This document shows, piece by piece, positions 6,987 through 14,792 of a DNA stretch of 14,839 nt. Where the stretch lies: positions 1-14,839 of the forward strand of contig UQJF01000080.1 of NCBI GenBank assembly GCA_900541315.1, given 5' to 3'. The notes under the pieces were generated by a model. The model was given only the letters and a program-made list of their open reading frames with translations, searched no databases and was not told where the DNA came from. Position numbers and translations under genes: made by a program. Numbering within the stretch: position 1 is the stretch's first letter; each line of letters opens with the position of its first letter. The stretch is from an uncultured Clostridium sp. (lineage in GTDB: Bacteria; Bacillota; Clostridia; Lachnospirales; Lachnospiraceae).

Positions 6987-7081
6987 CTTTAAAAATTATA
7001 GCTTTCGGATTATGTGAAAAGATTTGCTTATTTCCCGGAAAAAATTTCGGGATAAGATGTTACATGACTCAAAATTCAATT

Positions 7082-9271
7082 TTACAGATGCAGCACTCTG
7101 TCCCGGATCTCCTGTGTCCTTCCCTGATTCCAGAACTGTGTTCCAATATATCCGCAGGTTCTTCTGGCTACGAACATCTTATTCTGATCTTTGTTTCCGC
7201 AATTCGGGCACTCCCAGACCAGTTTGCCGGACTCATCATCTTTGATGATCATTTCCCCGTCATAACCGCAGCATTCGCAGTAATCGCTCTTTGTATTTAG
7301 CTCCGCATACATGATATTATTATAAATAAACTTCATAACAGAGAGCACCGCCGGAATATTGTTCTGCATATTTGGAACTTCCACGTAACTTACAGCACCA
7401 CCTGGTGACAGCTTCTGGAAATCAGACTCAAATTTCAGCTTGCTGAACGCATCGATCTGCTCAGATACATGTACATGGTAGCTATTGGTGATATAGTTCT
7501 TATCTGTCACTCCCGGTATAATGCCAAAACGCTTCTGCAGACATTTTGCAAACTTATAAGTAGTGGATTCCATAGGAGTTCCGTATACAGAATAGCTGAT
7601 GTTCTCAGCTGCTTTCCACTCTTTACACTTATCATTTAAGTGCTGCATTACTTTTAATGCAAATGGGCGTGCCTCCGGATCTGTATGGGATTTTCCGAGC
7701 ATTCTCATACACATTTCATAGAGTCCTGCATATCCCAGTGAAATAGTAGAATATCCGTTAAACAGAAGTTTATCTATCTTCTCTCCCTTTTTCAGTCTTG
7801 CCAGGGCACCATTCTGCCACAGGATCGGTGCAACGTCGGAAATCGTGCCTAAAAGGCGCTCATGACGGCATCTAAGAGCTTCATGGCATAATTCCAGGCG
7901 TTCATCTAATATCGCCCAGAAACGGTCCATATCGCCCTCAGAAGAACATGCCACGTCCACCAGATTGATAGTAACCACGCCCTGATTGAAACGTCCATAA
8001 TATTTATGGCTGCCATCAGCATTTCTCTGGGAATCTTCTACTGTCAGGAAAGACCGGCATCCCATACATGGATAAACGTCCCCCTGCTTTAACTCTTTCA
8101 TGATCTTTGCGGAAATATAATCCGGCACCATACGCTTTGCAGTACATTTAGCAGCTAATTCTGTCAAATACCAGTATGGAGCATCCTCGGAAATATTATC
8201 CTCATCCAGCACATAGATCAGCTTCGGAAATGCTGGTGTGATCCATACACCTTTTTCGTTCTTTACTCCCTGCATACGCTGTACCATGACTTCCTCGATG
8301 ATCATAGCAAGATCCTTACGTGTCTGTCCTTCCGGCACCTCATCCAGGTACATAAATACAGTTACAAACGGTGCCTGTCCATTACAGGTCATCAATGTGA
8401 TCAGCTGGTACTGTATGGTCTGGATACCGCTCTTTACTTCCTCTCTCAGTCTGCGCTCTGTCACCTTATCAATGATCGCCTCATCCATTGATTCGCCGCA
8501 TTCTTTTCTCTCTTCGATCACATTTTTGCGGATCTTCTTTCTGCTGATGTCCACAAATGGCGCCAGATGAGCCAGAGTAAAGGACTGTCCGCCATACTGG
8601 TTGCTGGCAACCTGGGCAACGATCTGGGTAGTTACATTACATGCAGTAAAGAAGCTGTGTGGCTTCTCGATCAGTGTCTCACTGATAACAGTACCATTCT
8701 GAAGCATATCTTCCAGGTTGATCAGATCACAGTTATGCTCTCTCTGGGCAAAATAATCTGTATCGTGGAAATGGATAATGCCTTCCTCATGGGCTCTTAC
8801 GATTTTCTCAGGGAGAAGTACACGGCGGGAAAGATCCTTGCTCACCTCACCTGCCATATAATCACGCTGAGTAGAGTTGATCACCGGGTTTTTATTGGAA
8901 TTTTCCTGGTTTACCTCTTCATTAATATTGTCAAGAAGTGACAGAATTCCATTGTCCGTTGTATTTGACTTACGTGTCAGTTCCCTCTTGTAACGATAAC
9001 GCACATATTTCTGCGCTACTTCATATCCTCTCATGGCCATGATGCCGGTTTCCACCATATCCTGAATATCTTCTACATTTACAGCATGAGTTGACTCCTG
9101 AACCTTATGGGCAATGCTGTCTGCAATTGCTCTGATCTGATAGTCATTCATCTGATGCAGTCTGTCCACTTCTTCATTCGCCTTATGCACTGCATTTACG
9201 ATCTTCTGTGAATTAAAATGGACCTCTTCACCATTTCTTTTAATTACATTCGTTTTTACTTCAACATTCAT
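7082..9271 (-). CDS. nrdD: Anaerobic (class III) ribonucleoside-triphosphate reductase NrdD
   Basis: NrdD reduces ribonucleoside triphosphates to deoxyribonucleotides using a glycyl radical, so it works only without oxygen. The 729-residue protein has an N-terminal ATP-cone (about 6-98, starting VIKRNGEEVHFNSQKIV) that senses ATP/dATP, the barrel catalytic core, a C-terminal zinc site (C665, C668, C688, C691; Cys-rich YCECCG and CPNCG), and the radical loop RRTCGYIG with the glycyl radical expected at G707. The length is close to E. coli NrdD (712). The start at 9271 follows a GAGGG motif. The activase gene nrdG lies downstream beyond the hydrogenase operon. An NrdR-type box upstream suggests repression by NrdR. 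Bordering terminator and promoters make it a single-gene unit. Confidence 0.97.
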   Translation of the reverse strand: MNVEVKTNVIKRNGEEVHFNSQKIVNAVHKANEEVDRLHQMNDYQIRAIADSIAHKVQESTHAVNVEDIQDMVETGIMAMRGYEVAQKYVRYRYKRELTRKSNTTDNGILSLLDNINEEVNQENSNKNPVINSTQRDYMAGEVSKDLSRRVLLPEKIVRAHEEGIIHFHDTDYFAQREHNCDLINLEDMLQNGTVISETLIEKPHSFFTACNVTTQIVAQVASNQYGGQSFTLAHLAPFVDISRKKIRKNVIEERKECGESMDEAIIDKVTERRLREEVKSGIQTIQYQLITLMTCNGQAPFVTVFMYLDEVPEGQTRKDLAMIIEEVMVQRMQGVKNEKGVWITPAFPKLIYVLDEDNISEDAPYWYLTELAAKCTAKRMVPDYISAKIMKELKQGDVYPCMGCRSFLTVEDSQRNADGSHKYYGRFNQGVVTINLVDVACSSEGDMDRFWAILDERLELCHEALRCRHERLLGTISDVAPILWQNGALARLKKGEKIDKLLFNGYSTISLGYAGLYEMCMRMLGKSHTDPEARPFALKVMQHLNDKCKEWKAAENISYSVYGTPMESTTYKFAKCLQKRFGIIPGVTDKNYITNSYHVHVSEQIDAFSKLKFESDFQKLSPGGAVSYVEVPNMQNNIPAVLSVMKFIYNNIMYAELNTKSDYCECCGYDGEMIIKDDESGKLVWECPNCGNKDQNKMFVARRTCGYIGTQFWNQGRTQEIRDRVLHL

Positions 9272-9319
9272 TACTATCCCTCACTCATGCACAAAATATT
9301 GTTGTTTTTTTAACCACAC

Positions 9320-9335
9320 TCACTATATCTAGTGC
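9320..9335. promoter_or_regulatory. Candidate NrdR box upstream of nrdD
   Basis: TCACTATATCTAGTGC matches the NrdR consensus acaCTATATATAGtgt at 13 of 16 positions and is palindromic. It lies about 50 bp before the nrdD start, directly at the predicted transcription start, a repressor position. NrdR normally binds paired boxes about 31 bp apart; only a half-site (ACTATA, 9341-9346) at an atypical spacing is seen nearby. Confidence 0.65.
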
Positions 9336-9343
9336 CAAGTACT

Positions 9344-9372
9344 ATACTACTACAAAAATCAGTTCTTGAAAA
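9344..9372 (-). promoter_or_regulatory. Candidate nrdD promoter
   Basis: On the minus strand TTTTCA (plus 9367-9372, 4/6) and TAGTAT (plus 9344-9349, 4/6) are 17 bp apart, so transcription would start near 9337, at the NrdR box. Both hexamers are imperfect. The rest of 9373-9569 shows no supported gene. Confidence 0.4.
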
Positions 9373-9556
9373 GGGAAAAATAGAAAATAAAAGAATTCAG
9401 ACAACGGCAACTATTGCCCGTTATTTTAATCATTTGTTTATTAGAGTATCTTATAGAATATCTTTGTCTTATTACCCGGTATCTGCCGACCGCCCAGCTA
9501 TTATCCCACTAAATCCCGGGAATGTAAAGCACTATTTTAACGAGAATTTGAACATT

Positions 9557-9617
9557 AAAAAAGCAGAACGGATCATAAAATGGACCGTCATAGTACTGAC
9601 AGTCCATTTTATGATCC
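9557..9617 (-). terminator. Long hairpin, probable terminator of PTS operon
   Basis: GGATCATAAAATGGAC (9570-9585) is perfectly complementary over 16 bp to GTCCATTTTATGATCC (9602-9617), with an inner GTCA/TGAC pair and loop TAGTAC. On the minus strand a run of six T (plus 9562-9557) begins 7 nt after the stem, so termination of the PTS operon is likely though the T run is offset. It lies about 60 bp past the EIIA stop. Confidence 0.65.
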
Positions 9618-9675
9618 ATGTTATTATTCTTTGGATTTTACCTGTTATTTGATTTTATCTACTATCTGCAGATCC

Positions 9676-10089
9676 TCAAAACAGGTCGTCTTCTTGTGTT
9701 GTTTCGCTTTCTTCCAGATTTACGATCCGAATCGCATCTTTTGACTGCTCAATCACAGATTCCAGCATTTCACGGCTGATATCGCCTTCCAAAATCGTCA
9801 GACCGATCACCAACGCCAGGTTTACACCTGCTATCAGCGTAGTATTTGGGTGTTCCAGATAGGTATACATTGTGCTGTTGACACTTCCTCCATACATATC
9901 TGAAAGAAGAATCACCTGATCATCTTCCCCTACAGTCTGGAAAAAAGCATCCAATGCATCATTTAAAGATTTCTCATCCACATAAGCATCAAATACGGTT
10001 ACTTTATCATGGCCTCCTAACAGAATATCCAAAGAACTTGCTAAACCACTTGCAAGATGTCCATGAGAAGACAGAAAAAATTTTGTCAT
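9676..10089 (-). CDS. PTS mannose-family EIIA component
   Basis: This cytoplasmic phosphocarrier receives phosphate from HPr and passes it to EIIB. The 137-residue protein matches the EIIA-Man domain: FFLSSHGHLASGL holds the expected phosphorylated His at position 9, and LSDMYGGSVNST (83-94) and the GVNLALVIGL region (104-113) are typical. The tail (about 122-137) is acidic and is probably disordered. Separate EIIA and EIIB genes are common in this family outside E. coli ManX. It is the last gene of the operon, 4 nt after the ChbG-like gene, whereas EIIB lies one gene further upstream, so the PTS genes are interleaved with enzymes. An AAAGGA site precedes the start. Confidence 0.93.
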   Translation of the reverse strand: MTKFFLSSHGHLASGLASSLDILLGGHDKVTVFDAYVDEKSLNDALDAFFQTVGEDDQVILLSDMYGGSVNSTMYTYLEHPNTTLIAGVNLALVIGLTILEGDISREMLESVIEQSKDAIRIVNLEESETTQEDDLF

Positions 10090-10093
10090 ACTA

Positions 10094-10870
10094 TTACATT
10101 CCTTTCAGATCCCGATAGCTGATCAGTTCAATATTATTTTCCTGAATCCATTGTTTAAACCGTTCACTGGTAACAGCTGCCAGATCCTGATTACGAATCA
10201 GAGTATAAGTACTTACCTGGAAAAGTTCATGATCTACGTAACCACAGTGCGTTCCCAAAAAGCTAATCGGATTGTTCAGAAATTCCTGATCTCCAATCAC
10301 ACATTCTGTCAAATCTGCCTTGATCTGATCCTCCAGTGGAAATGGCTTTTTATTCCAGTTTCTAGAAGGTCTTATGATTCCAAATCGTTTGTGCATCTCC
10401 TTCACCAAGGGGATACTGTATTTTCTTCCTATTGCTTCCATTGCAGCCCAGGTTGCCGGAGTACTGTAGGAATGTCCATGGAGATATTCCGGAAACTTTC
10501 CTGTCAATTCCTTAAACCTTAGAACCTGTGCCTCTGTTTCTGTCAGACAATCTTCATATTTAACATGGTTCTGATCACCATCTTTCTGATCAATGGCCCA
10601 GTGCATGCCAGAAGTCAGAAATAAACCATTTTTCTGTACCAGAGATGGTACTTTTTCTGGATCTGCACAAGGGCGCCCTGCAACCAGATTAATATCCTCC
10701 CCCAGGCAGATCTGCGGATAAGGCTTCATCAGTTCTACTGCAAATGGTGCTGCAGGCATATTAGAAAACAATCCTGTACAGGTAATTGCTCCCTCTCTTG
10801 CTGCACGGGCAATGCCACAGCTGACAGCTTCTGTGATTCCAAGGTCATCTGACTGAATAATAAGTTTCAT
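10094..10870 (-). CDS. ChbG/YdjC-family carbohydrate deacetylase homologue
   Basis: This 258-residue protein belongs to the YdjC/ChbG/HpnK family of metal-dependent deacetylases; E. coli ChbG deacetylates chitooligosaccharides. Seen here are the N-terminal QSDDLGIT (catalytic/metal Asp at 8-9), HGHS around H131/H133, and THCGYVDHEL (208-217), which corresponds to the family's HPGYVD-type motif. Where the family usually has a His in GLHLNLTEG-like sequence, this protein reads GEDINLVAGRP, with Asp at 59, so one metal ligand may differ or activity may be altered. It sits 18 nt after EIIB and 4 nt before EIIA, so it probably acts on the sugar phosphate imported by this PTS. The ribosome binding site is a G-rich TGGGGGTG. 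Substrate unknown. Confidence 0.85.
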   Translation of the reverse strand: MKLIIQSDDLGITEAVSCGIARAAREGAITCTGLFSNMPAAPFAVELMKPYPQICLGEDINLVAGRPCADPEKVPSLVQKNGLFLTSGMHWAIDQKDGDQNHVKYEDCLTETEAQVLRFKELTGKFPEYLHGHSYSTPATWAAMEAIGRKYSIPLVKEMHKRFGIIRPSRNWNKKPFPLEDQIKADLTECVIGDQEFLNNPISFLGTHCGYVDHELFQVSTYTLIRNQDLAAVTSERFKQWIQENNIELISYRDLKGM

Positions 10871-10888
10871 TGCAATACACCCCCATCT

Positions 10889-11380
10889 TTACTGAATCAG
10901 TTTCTTTAACGGAATTGCAATCTCTTCCGGGGTAGTCTGACAAATGCATTCCAGCCCTGTCGCCATCAGTTCACGGAATGTTGCTTCTTCATCTGTATCG
11001 CAATACAGATTGTTGTCAAAGCGTTTTCTTTCTTTTCCCTCTTTTTTCGGCGCCACTCTGCCATAATTTCCTACATTAATAAATGGAATGCCTTTTACCT
11101 GTTTTGCCATTTTAAGTGCATCTTCCGGACTGTTTACCAGTACAAGTACCTTTAATGGCTCACATCTTGGATCATTTAAAGTCTTGATTGCGTCATCAAT
11201 TGATTTAATAACTGTCTTGATTCCTGGAGGTGCTGCCATTTTTAATGATTTCTGAATCATTACATTGGCAGCTGCATGATCATTTGCTACTACTATGCTG
11301 TCTACACCTGTGTGACGGGACCATTTAATCGCAATCTGACCATGGATCAGACGTTCATCAATACGAAATAATTTGATCAT
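10889..11380 (-). CDS. PTS mannose-family EIIB component
   Basis: EIIB accepts phosphate from EIIA on a histidine and phosphorylates the sugar as it passes through EIIC/EIID. The 163-residue protein starts MIKLFRIDERLIHGQIAIKW; H13 in the RIDERLIHGQ motif is the expected phosphorylation site. VLVLVNSPEDALKM (103-116) and FINVGNYG (125-132) are also characteristic of the sorbose/mannose EIIB fold. A GGAAGGA site precedes the start. The gene lies between the two deacetylase-family genes, with gaps of 21 and 18 nt. Confidence 0.95.
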   Translation of the reverse strand: MIKLFRIDERLIHGQIAIKWSRHTGVDSIVVANDHAAANVMIQKSLKMAAPPGIKTVIKSIDDAIKTLNDPRCEPLKVLVLVNSPEDALKMAKQVKGIPFINVGNYGRVAPKKEGKERKRFDNNLYCDTDEEATFRELMATGLECICQTTPEEIAIPLKKLIQ

Positions 11381-11401
11381 AAAAACATATCCTTCCTTTT
11401 T

Positions 11402-12586
11402 CTAATTTACCTTTGCCTTCAGCGCCTCTGTGTTGAATATTTTATCCGGTGTATCTACGTTTTTATTATAAACTTCCTTACCGCCTACAAAAGTACGTTC
11501 ACAAACAAAATCATCATTTACAAAGATCATATCGGCACGTTTTCCAGACTGCAGGGAACCTGTCTCCCCATCAATTCCCAAATACCGGGCCGGATTAATC
11601 GATGCCATGTAAAATGCCTGTTCCACAGGAACTCCAACTTTTGTTACCAACTGTTTAATATTTCGCAGTACCCAGCTTCCGCTTCCACAGATACGGCCAT
11701 CTGAATTTAAGATCAGTCCTTTTTCATCTGCATAATTTTCACGTCCATACCGGATATATGTACCCGTTGGAAGCCCTGCGATAAAATTAGAATCCGAAAT
11801 TAAACAGAACTTGCTGTATGGCTGCAGTTTAAACATGATCCTTAACATATCTGGACATATATGGTTTAGATCGGTAATGACTTCATAATAAATATTGTCT
11901 AATAACAGCAGTGCACCCAATGCACCTACATTTCTATGATGAATTCCCCTCATTCCATTGCCAAGATGGGTCGCAATATCAAATCCGGCCACTCTCTTGG
12001 CTTCATAAATATCTTCCGCATACGCTGCTGTATGGCAGCATGCTACTTTAATCTGATGCTCATGGAGACATCGAATGACATCATATGCTCCCGGAAGTTC
12101 TGGCGCAATCGCCATCACTTTCATTTTTCCATGAGTTTTTTGGATCAGACGTTCTGTTTCTTCCACATCCGGTGCCGGCCAGGTCAGACCTACTGTTTTT
12201 TCACCGCCCCGCGCCCAGAAAGGACCTTCGCTGTGAATACCATAGATCACTGCTCCCTCATAAACCTGATCCATTACACGGACAATTGCTTCAAAAGCAT
12301 CTTCTTTTGCTGTTGGAAGAATCCCGGTAATACCGATAGATGCAAGTGCTTTTACATATCCTAATACATCTTCATCTGTACATGGATCTGTCATGGACCA
12401 TCCACCAAATCCATGATTGTGAACATCTATAATACCAGGAAAAATATCCACCTTTCCAAGATCTTCGTATTCTCCGTCCCATTCCGTTGTAATCTTTTCA
12501 ATCTTATCATCGCAAATAGTGATATAGCCGTTTACGAATCCGTTTTCTGTTAGTATCCGTTCTGACTTCCATGTTTTTCTACTCAT
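11402..12586 (-). CDS. NagA-like N-acetyl-hexosamine-6-phosphate deacetylase (divergent)
   Basis: This 394-residue amidohydrolase resembles N-acetylglucosamine-6-phosphate deacetylase (NagA/AgaA), which removes acetate from imported N-acetyl-hexosamine 6-phosphate. Metal and catalytic residues can be placed: HNH (56-58), E120 in HSEGPF, H185 in CCHTAAY, H207 in THLGNGM, H242 in LNHICP, and catalytic D265 in ISDS. Spacings from E120 onward agree with E. coli NagA to within a residue. Several motifs depart from the usual NagA forms: HSEGPF rather than HLEGPF, THLGNGM rather than THLFNAM, and ISDS rather than TDAM. The substrate may therefore differ from GlcNAc-6-P. GGAGG lies 7 nt before the start. 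It follows EIID by 21 nt and precedes EIIB. Confidence 0.85.
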   Translation of the reverse strand: MSRKTWKSERILTENGFVNGYITICDDKIEKITTEWDGEYEDLGKVDIFPGIIDVHNHGFGGWSMTDPCTDEDVLGYVKALASIGITGILPTAKEDAFEAIVRVMDQVYEGAVIYGIHSEGPFWARGGEKTVGLTWPAPDVEETERLIQKTHGKMKVMAIAPELPGAYDVIRCLHEHQIKVACCHTAAYAEDIYEAKRVAGFDIATHLGNGMRGIHHRNVGALGALLLLDNIYYEVITDLNHICPDMLRIMFKLQPYSKFCLISDSNFIAGLPTGTYIRYGRENYADEKGLILNSDGRICGSGSWVLRNIKQLVTKVGVPVEQAFYMASINPARYLGIDGETGSLQSGKRADMIFVNDDFVCERTFVGGKEVYNKNVDTPDKIFNTEALKAKVN

Positions 12587-12607
12587 TACGCGGCCTCCAA
12601 GCTTTCT

Positions 12608-13426
12608 TTAGAAAATTCCTAAAAATGCTAATACAATAGAGAGGATCAGAATGCCAAACACCAGAGTAAGCGGCTTGTATCCCTTTTTAATCAGTTTCAT
12701 AAGCACAAATACCAGAACGATGGATAAAAGACCCGGGATAATGGAATCCAGGATATCCAGTACAACTACAGATGCCTCACCAACATTGATCGTCCAGGCC
12801 AGCTTTACGTTTACAGAAGAAGCTACCATAGCGCCTACCATGGTAATACCCATAACACCTGCGGCTTTTGTTAAAGACTGCATCAGACCGGAATTAAATA
12901 CCGTATCAATAAAAGATGTTCCATACTTATAGCCAGCTCTCAAAAGATACCAACGTGCTGCGATCTGGGAGCATCCATAAATCAGGATAAATAACAGAAC
13001 ACCCAGGAAATTAGCCTGACTGCAAAGACCGATTGCAATACCTGCTGCAATAACTCTTAAGCAGTTAAAGAAAAATGCATCTCCAATACCTGCTGTTGGT
13101 CCCATAAGAGCTACTTTAATGCTTTCAATGGTATCATCATCCACTGCGCCTGTCTCTTTTTTCTGACGTTCCAATGCATAAGAAATACCTGCAATCAAAG
13201 ATAAAAATACTGCATGGGTATTAAAAAAGCCATTGTGACGGCGCATTGCCTCTGCTTTTTCTTTCTTATCGTCATACAATTCATCTAATGCCGGTTCCAT
13301 GGTCAGCGCAAATGCATTGCCTTCCATCTTTACCATATTAAATCCACAGAAAACCAGGCCTGAATTCCAGAACATTTTTCTTAATGTTTTTTTCTCTTGT
13401 GGTGTATAATTTGTTTCTTTAGCCAT
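12608..13426 (-). CDS. PTS mannose-family EIID membrane component
   Basis: EIID forms the membrane channel with EIIC in mannose/sorbose-family transporters. The 272-residue protein has a soluble N-terminal part with FWNSGLVFCGFNMVKMEGNAFA, a FNTHAV segment (68-73; family members usually show FNTHP), MGPTAGIGDAFFF (109-121), and hydrophobic segments toward the C-terminus (about 205-272). Its ATG overlaps the EIIC stop by one base (TAATG), indicating translational coupling. No sugar specificity can be read from it. Confidence 0.95.
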   Translation of the reverse strand: MAKETNYTPQEKKTLRKMFWNSGLVFCGFNMVKMEGNAFALTMEPALDELYDDKKEKAEAMRRHNGFFNTHAVFLSLIAGISYALERQKKETGAVDDDTIESIKVALMGPTAGIGDAFFFNCLRVIAAGIAIGLCSQANFLGVLLFILIYGCSQIAARWYLLRAGYKYGTSFIDTVFNSGLMQSLTKAAGVMGITMVGAMVASSVNVKLAWTINVGEASVVVLDILDSIIPGLLSIVLVFVLMKLIKKGYKPLTLVFGILILSIVLAFLGIF

Positions 13427-14223
13427 TAGAATAAGTCCTCCTCTCCTACAGATGAAGATGCACCGCTCTTTTCTGCAATCTTAAGAACATCGTTAATCTT
13501 TTTCTCATTGCAGAAATAGGTGATTGCAATCACAGCTGCGATAATTGCGATTGCAACGGTTGGAAGTGACATATATTTGCTTAATACATATCCCAGGAAG
13601 AAGAAACAGCCGATTTCTTTATTCCAGATCATAGAAAGCAGGATTGCAAATCCAATACCAGTCATCATAGAACTGGACGCTGATAAACCTGACATGATAA
13701 ATGCAGGCATATTATTCATTACATGTTCCAGGCTGCTTACGCCAAAAGCAATTGCTGCAAACATGATAATCGCCTGAGGCAGACGATCCACAAAATATCC
13801 ACACAACATAACCTGTGTACGATAAGATTTTTCTTTGCCGCTTCCAGCCATTTTCTCCCAATATGGAGCAAGTGCTGCAAGAACCGGCTTCCACATTTCA
13901 TTTGCTGACCCCATTAATGTACCAATTGGCATTGCAAGAGCAAGTCCTGTTTCAACATCTGCTCCTGTCAGGATCGTATACGCAACTGCTATAATACTGC
14001 TGGCACAGGCATCTGAAGGAATAGAACCACCGATAGCAGAAATTCCCATAAAGATTGCCTCCAGAGAAGCTGCCATAATCATACCGGTTCTAATATCTCC
14101 TAGAAGAAAACCAGTCACTGTTGCTGTTACGATCGGACGTTGTAAAGTCTGCCATCCTAAGAGACGGTCGGTACCCTGCATCAGGATCCATACTAACGCA
14201 CAAATCAAACCACTTTGTATCAT
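13426..14223 (-). CDS. PTS mannose-family EIIC membrane component
   Basis: EIIC is the polytopic membrane subunit that binds and moves the sugar. The 265-residue protein is hydrophobic throughout, with many predicted membrane segments, and carries the family-type stretch GFLLGDIRTGMIMAASLEAIFMGIS (starting near residue 38) followed by IGGSIPSDACASSII. AAGGAGGGAG lies just upstream of the start codon. It is the first gene of the operon, ahead of EIID; the canonical order places EIIA and EIIB before EIIC, so this operon is rearranged. Confidence 0.94.
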   Translation of the reverse strand: MIQSGLICALVWILMQGTDRLLGWQTLQRPIVTATVTGFLLGDIRTGMIMAASLEAIFMGISAIGGSIPSDACASSIIAVAYTILTGADVETGLALAMPIGTLMGSANEMWKPVLAALAPYWEKMAGSGKEKSYRTQVMLCGYFVDRLPQAIIMFAAIAFGVSSLEHVMNNMPAFIMSGLSASSSMMTGIGFAILLSMIWNKEIGCFFFLGYVLSKYMSLPTVAIAIIAAVIAITYFCNEKKINDVLKIAEKSGASSSVGEEDLF

Positions 14224-14295
14224 ATAACTCCCTCCTTAGTTTTGATATAGTATTATTATATATCCCATCGGGAAATCTTCCATTTTCATTTGTGC

Positions 14296-14304
14296 ATTAT
14301 AACA
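14296..14304 (-). promoter_or_regulatory. Candidate extended -10 promoter of PTS operon
   Basis: On the minus strand TGTTATAAT (TGnTATAAT, plus 14296-14304) lies 73 bp before the EIIC start. No good -35 hexamer is seen upstream, as is common for extended -10 promoters. The 127-bp gap to the upstream gene also holds a second TATAAT-like stretch and a TCCC-ATC-GGGA inverted repeat near 14264-14274. No sigma-54 type site (TGGCAC-N5-TTGC) was found. Confidence 0.5.
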
Positions 14305-14350
14305 TGAGAAAAGTTCGTTTTTGCCCTTACATTCATGCAGATTGTGGTAT

Positions 14351-14792
14351 CTATAGTCTTTTACGGACACCATCTATTAACACTTCCATCACAGATGCAG
14401 TCGTCAGTTTTGGTGACAATTGTTCAAAATCATCCTGGAGATACCGGATCCCATTTTCCAAAAAACGCATTGAAACAATTGATTCCTGAAAATCAATGGC
14501 AATAAATAAAACTGCCCGTACCATTTCTTCTTCATATTCCAATCCTTTTTTTAAGAAATACAGATCAAATATCCGTTTTTCTGTATATTCAGACGGAACA
14601 ATCACACAAAGAAGCTGATTGCGGACTCTTAAATGTCTGGGATCCATAAAAAACTGGTTCAATACTTCTTTAGAATTTATATCTTTGCCCCATTGGTATG
14701 AAAGCAGCTGAAAAATACTCTGAATCCCATAAATAGAGAAATCTCTATGAACAGCCAGTTCATCCCACTTTAATTGTTGGGCACTATAGAAC
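14351..14792 (-). CDS. C-terminal fragment, probable PTS-linked regulator with EIIA-like domain
   Basis: Only the last 146 residues are present; the N-terminus is lost where the contig meets adapter sequence. The pattern of the fragment resembles a fructose/mannitol-type EIIA domain as found at the C-terminus of BglG/LicR-like regulators: helix FSIYGIQSIFQLLSYQWG, then a strand region, then MVRAVLFIAI (90-99) and a final helix. Where functional EIIA domains have IPH, this reads IVPS (64-67), so the phosphorylatable His is missing. A regulator next to a PTS operon is common, and the gene runs toward that operon. The assignment is pattern-based and may be wrong. The apparent first ten residues of its open frame are adapter-encoded and excluded. 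Confidence 0.45.

Noticed and set aside
9332..9652. 106-codon plus-strand frame with a hydrophobic C-terminus in the nrdD-PTS gap
   Set aside because: Its GTG start lies inside the NrdR box, no ribosome binding site is present, and its end runs through the perfect 16-bp hairpin. Nothing in it resembles a known family.
14224..14350. Sigma-54 promoter for a LevR-type regulated PTS
   Set aside because: No TGGCAC-N5-TTGC element is present, and the upstream fragment shows no sigma-54 activator motifs.
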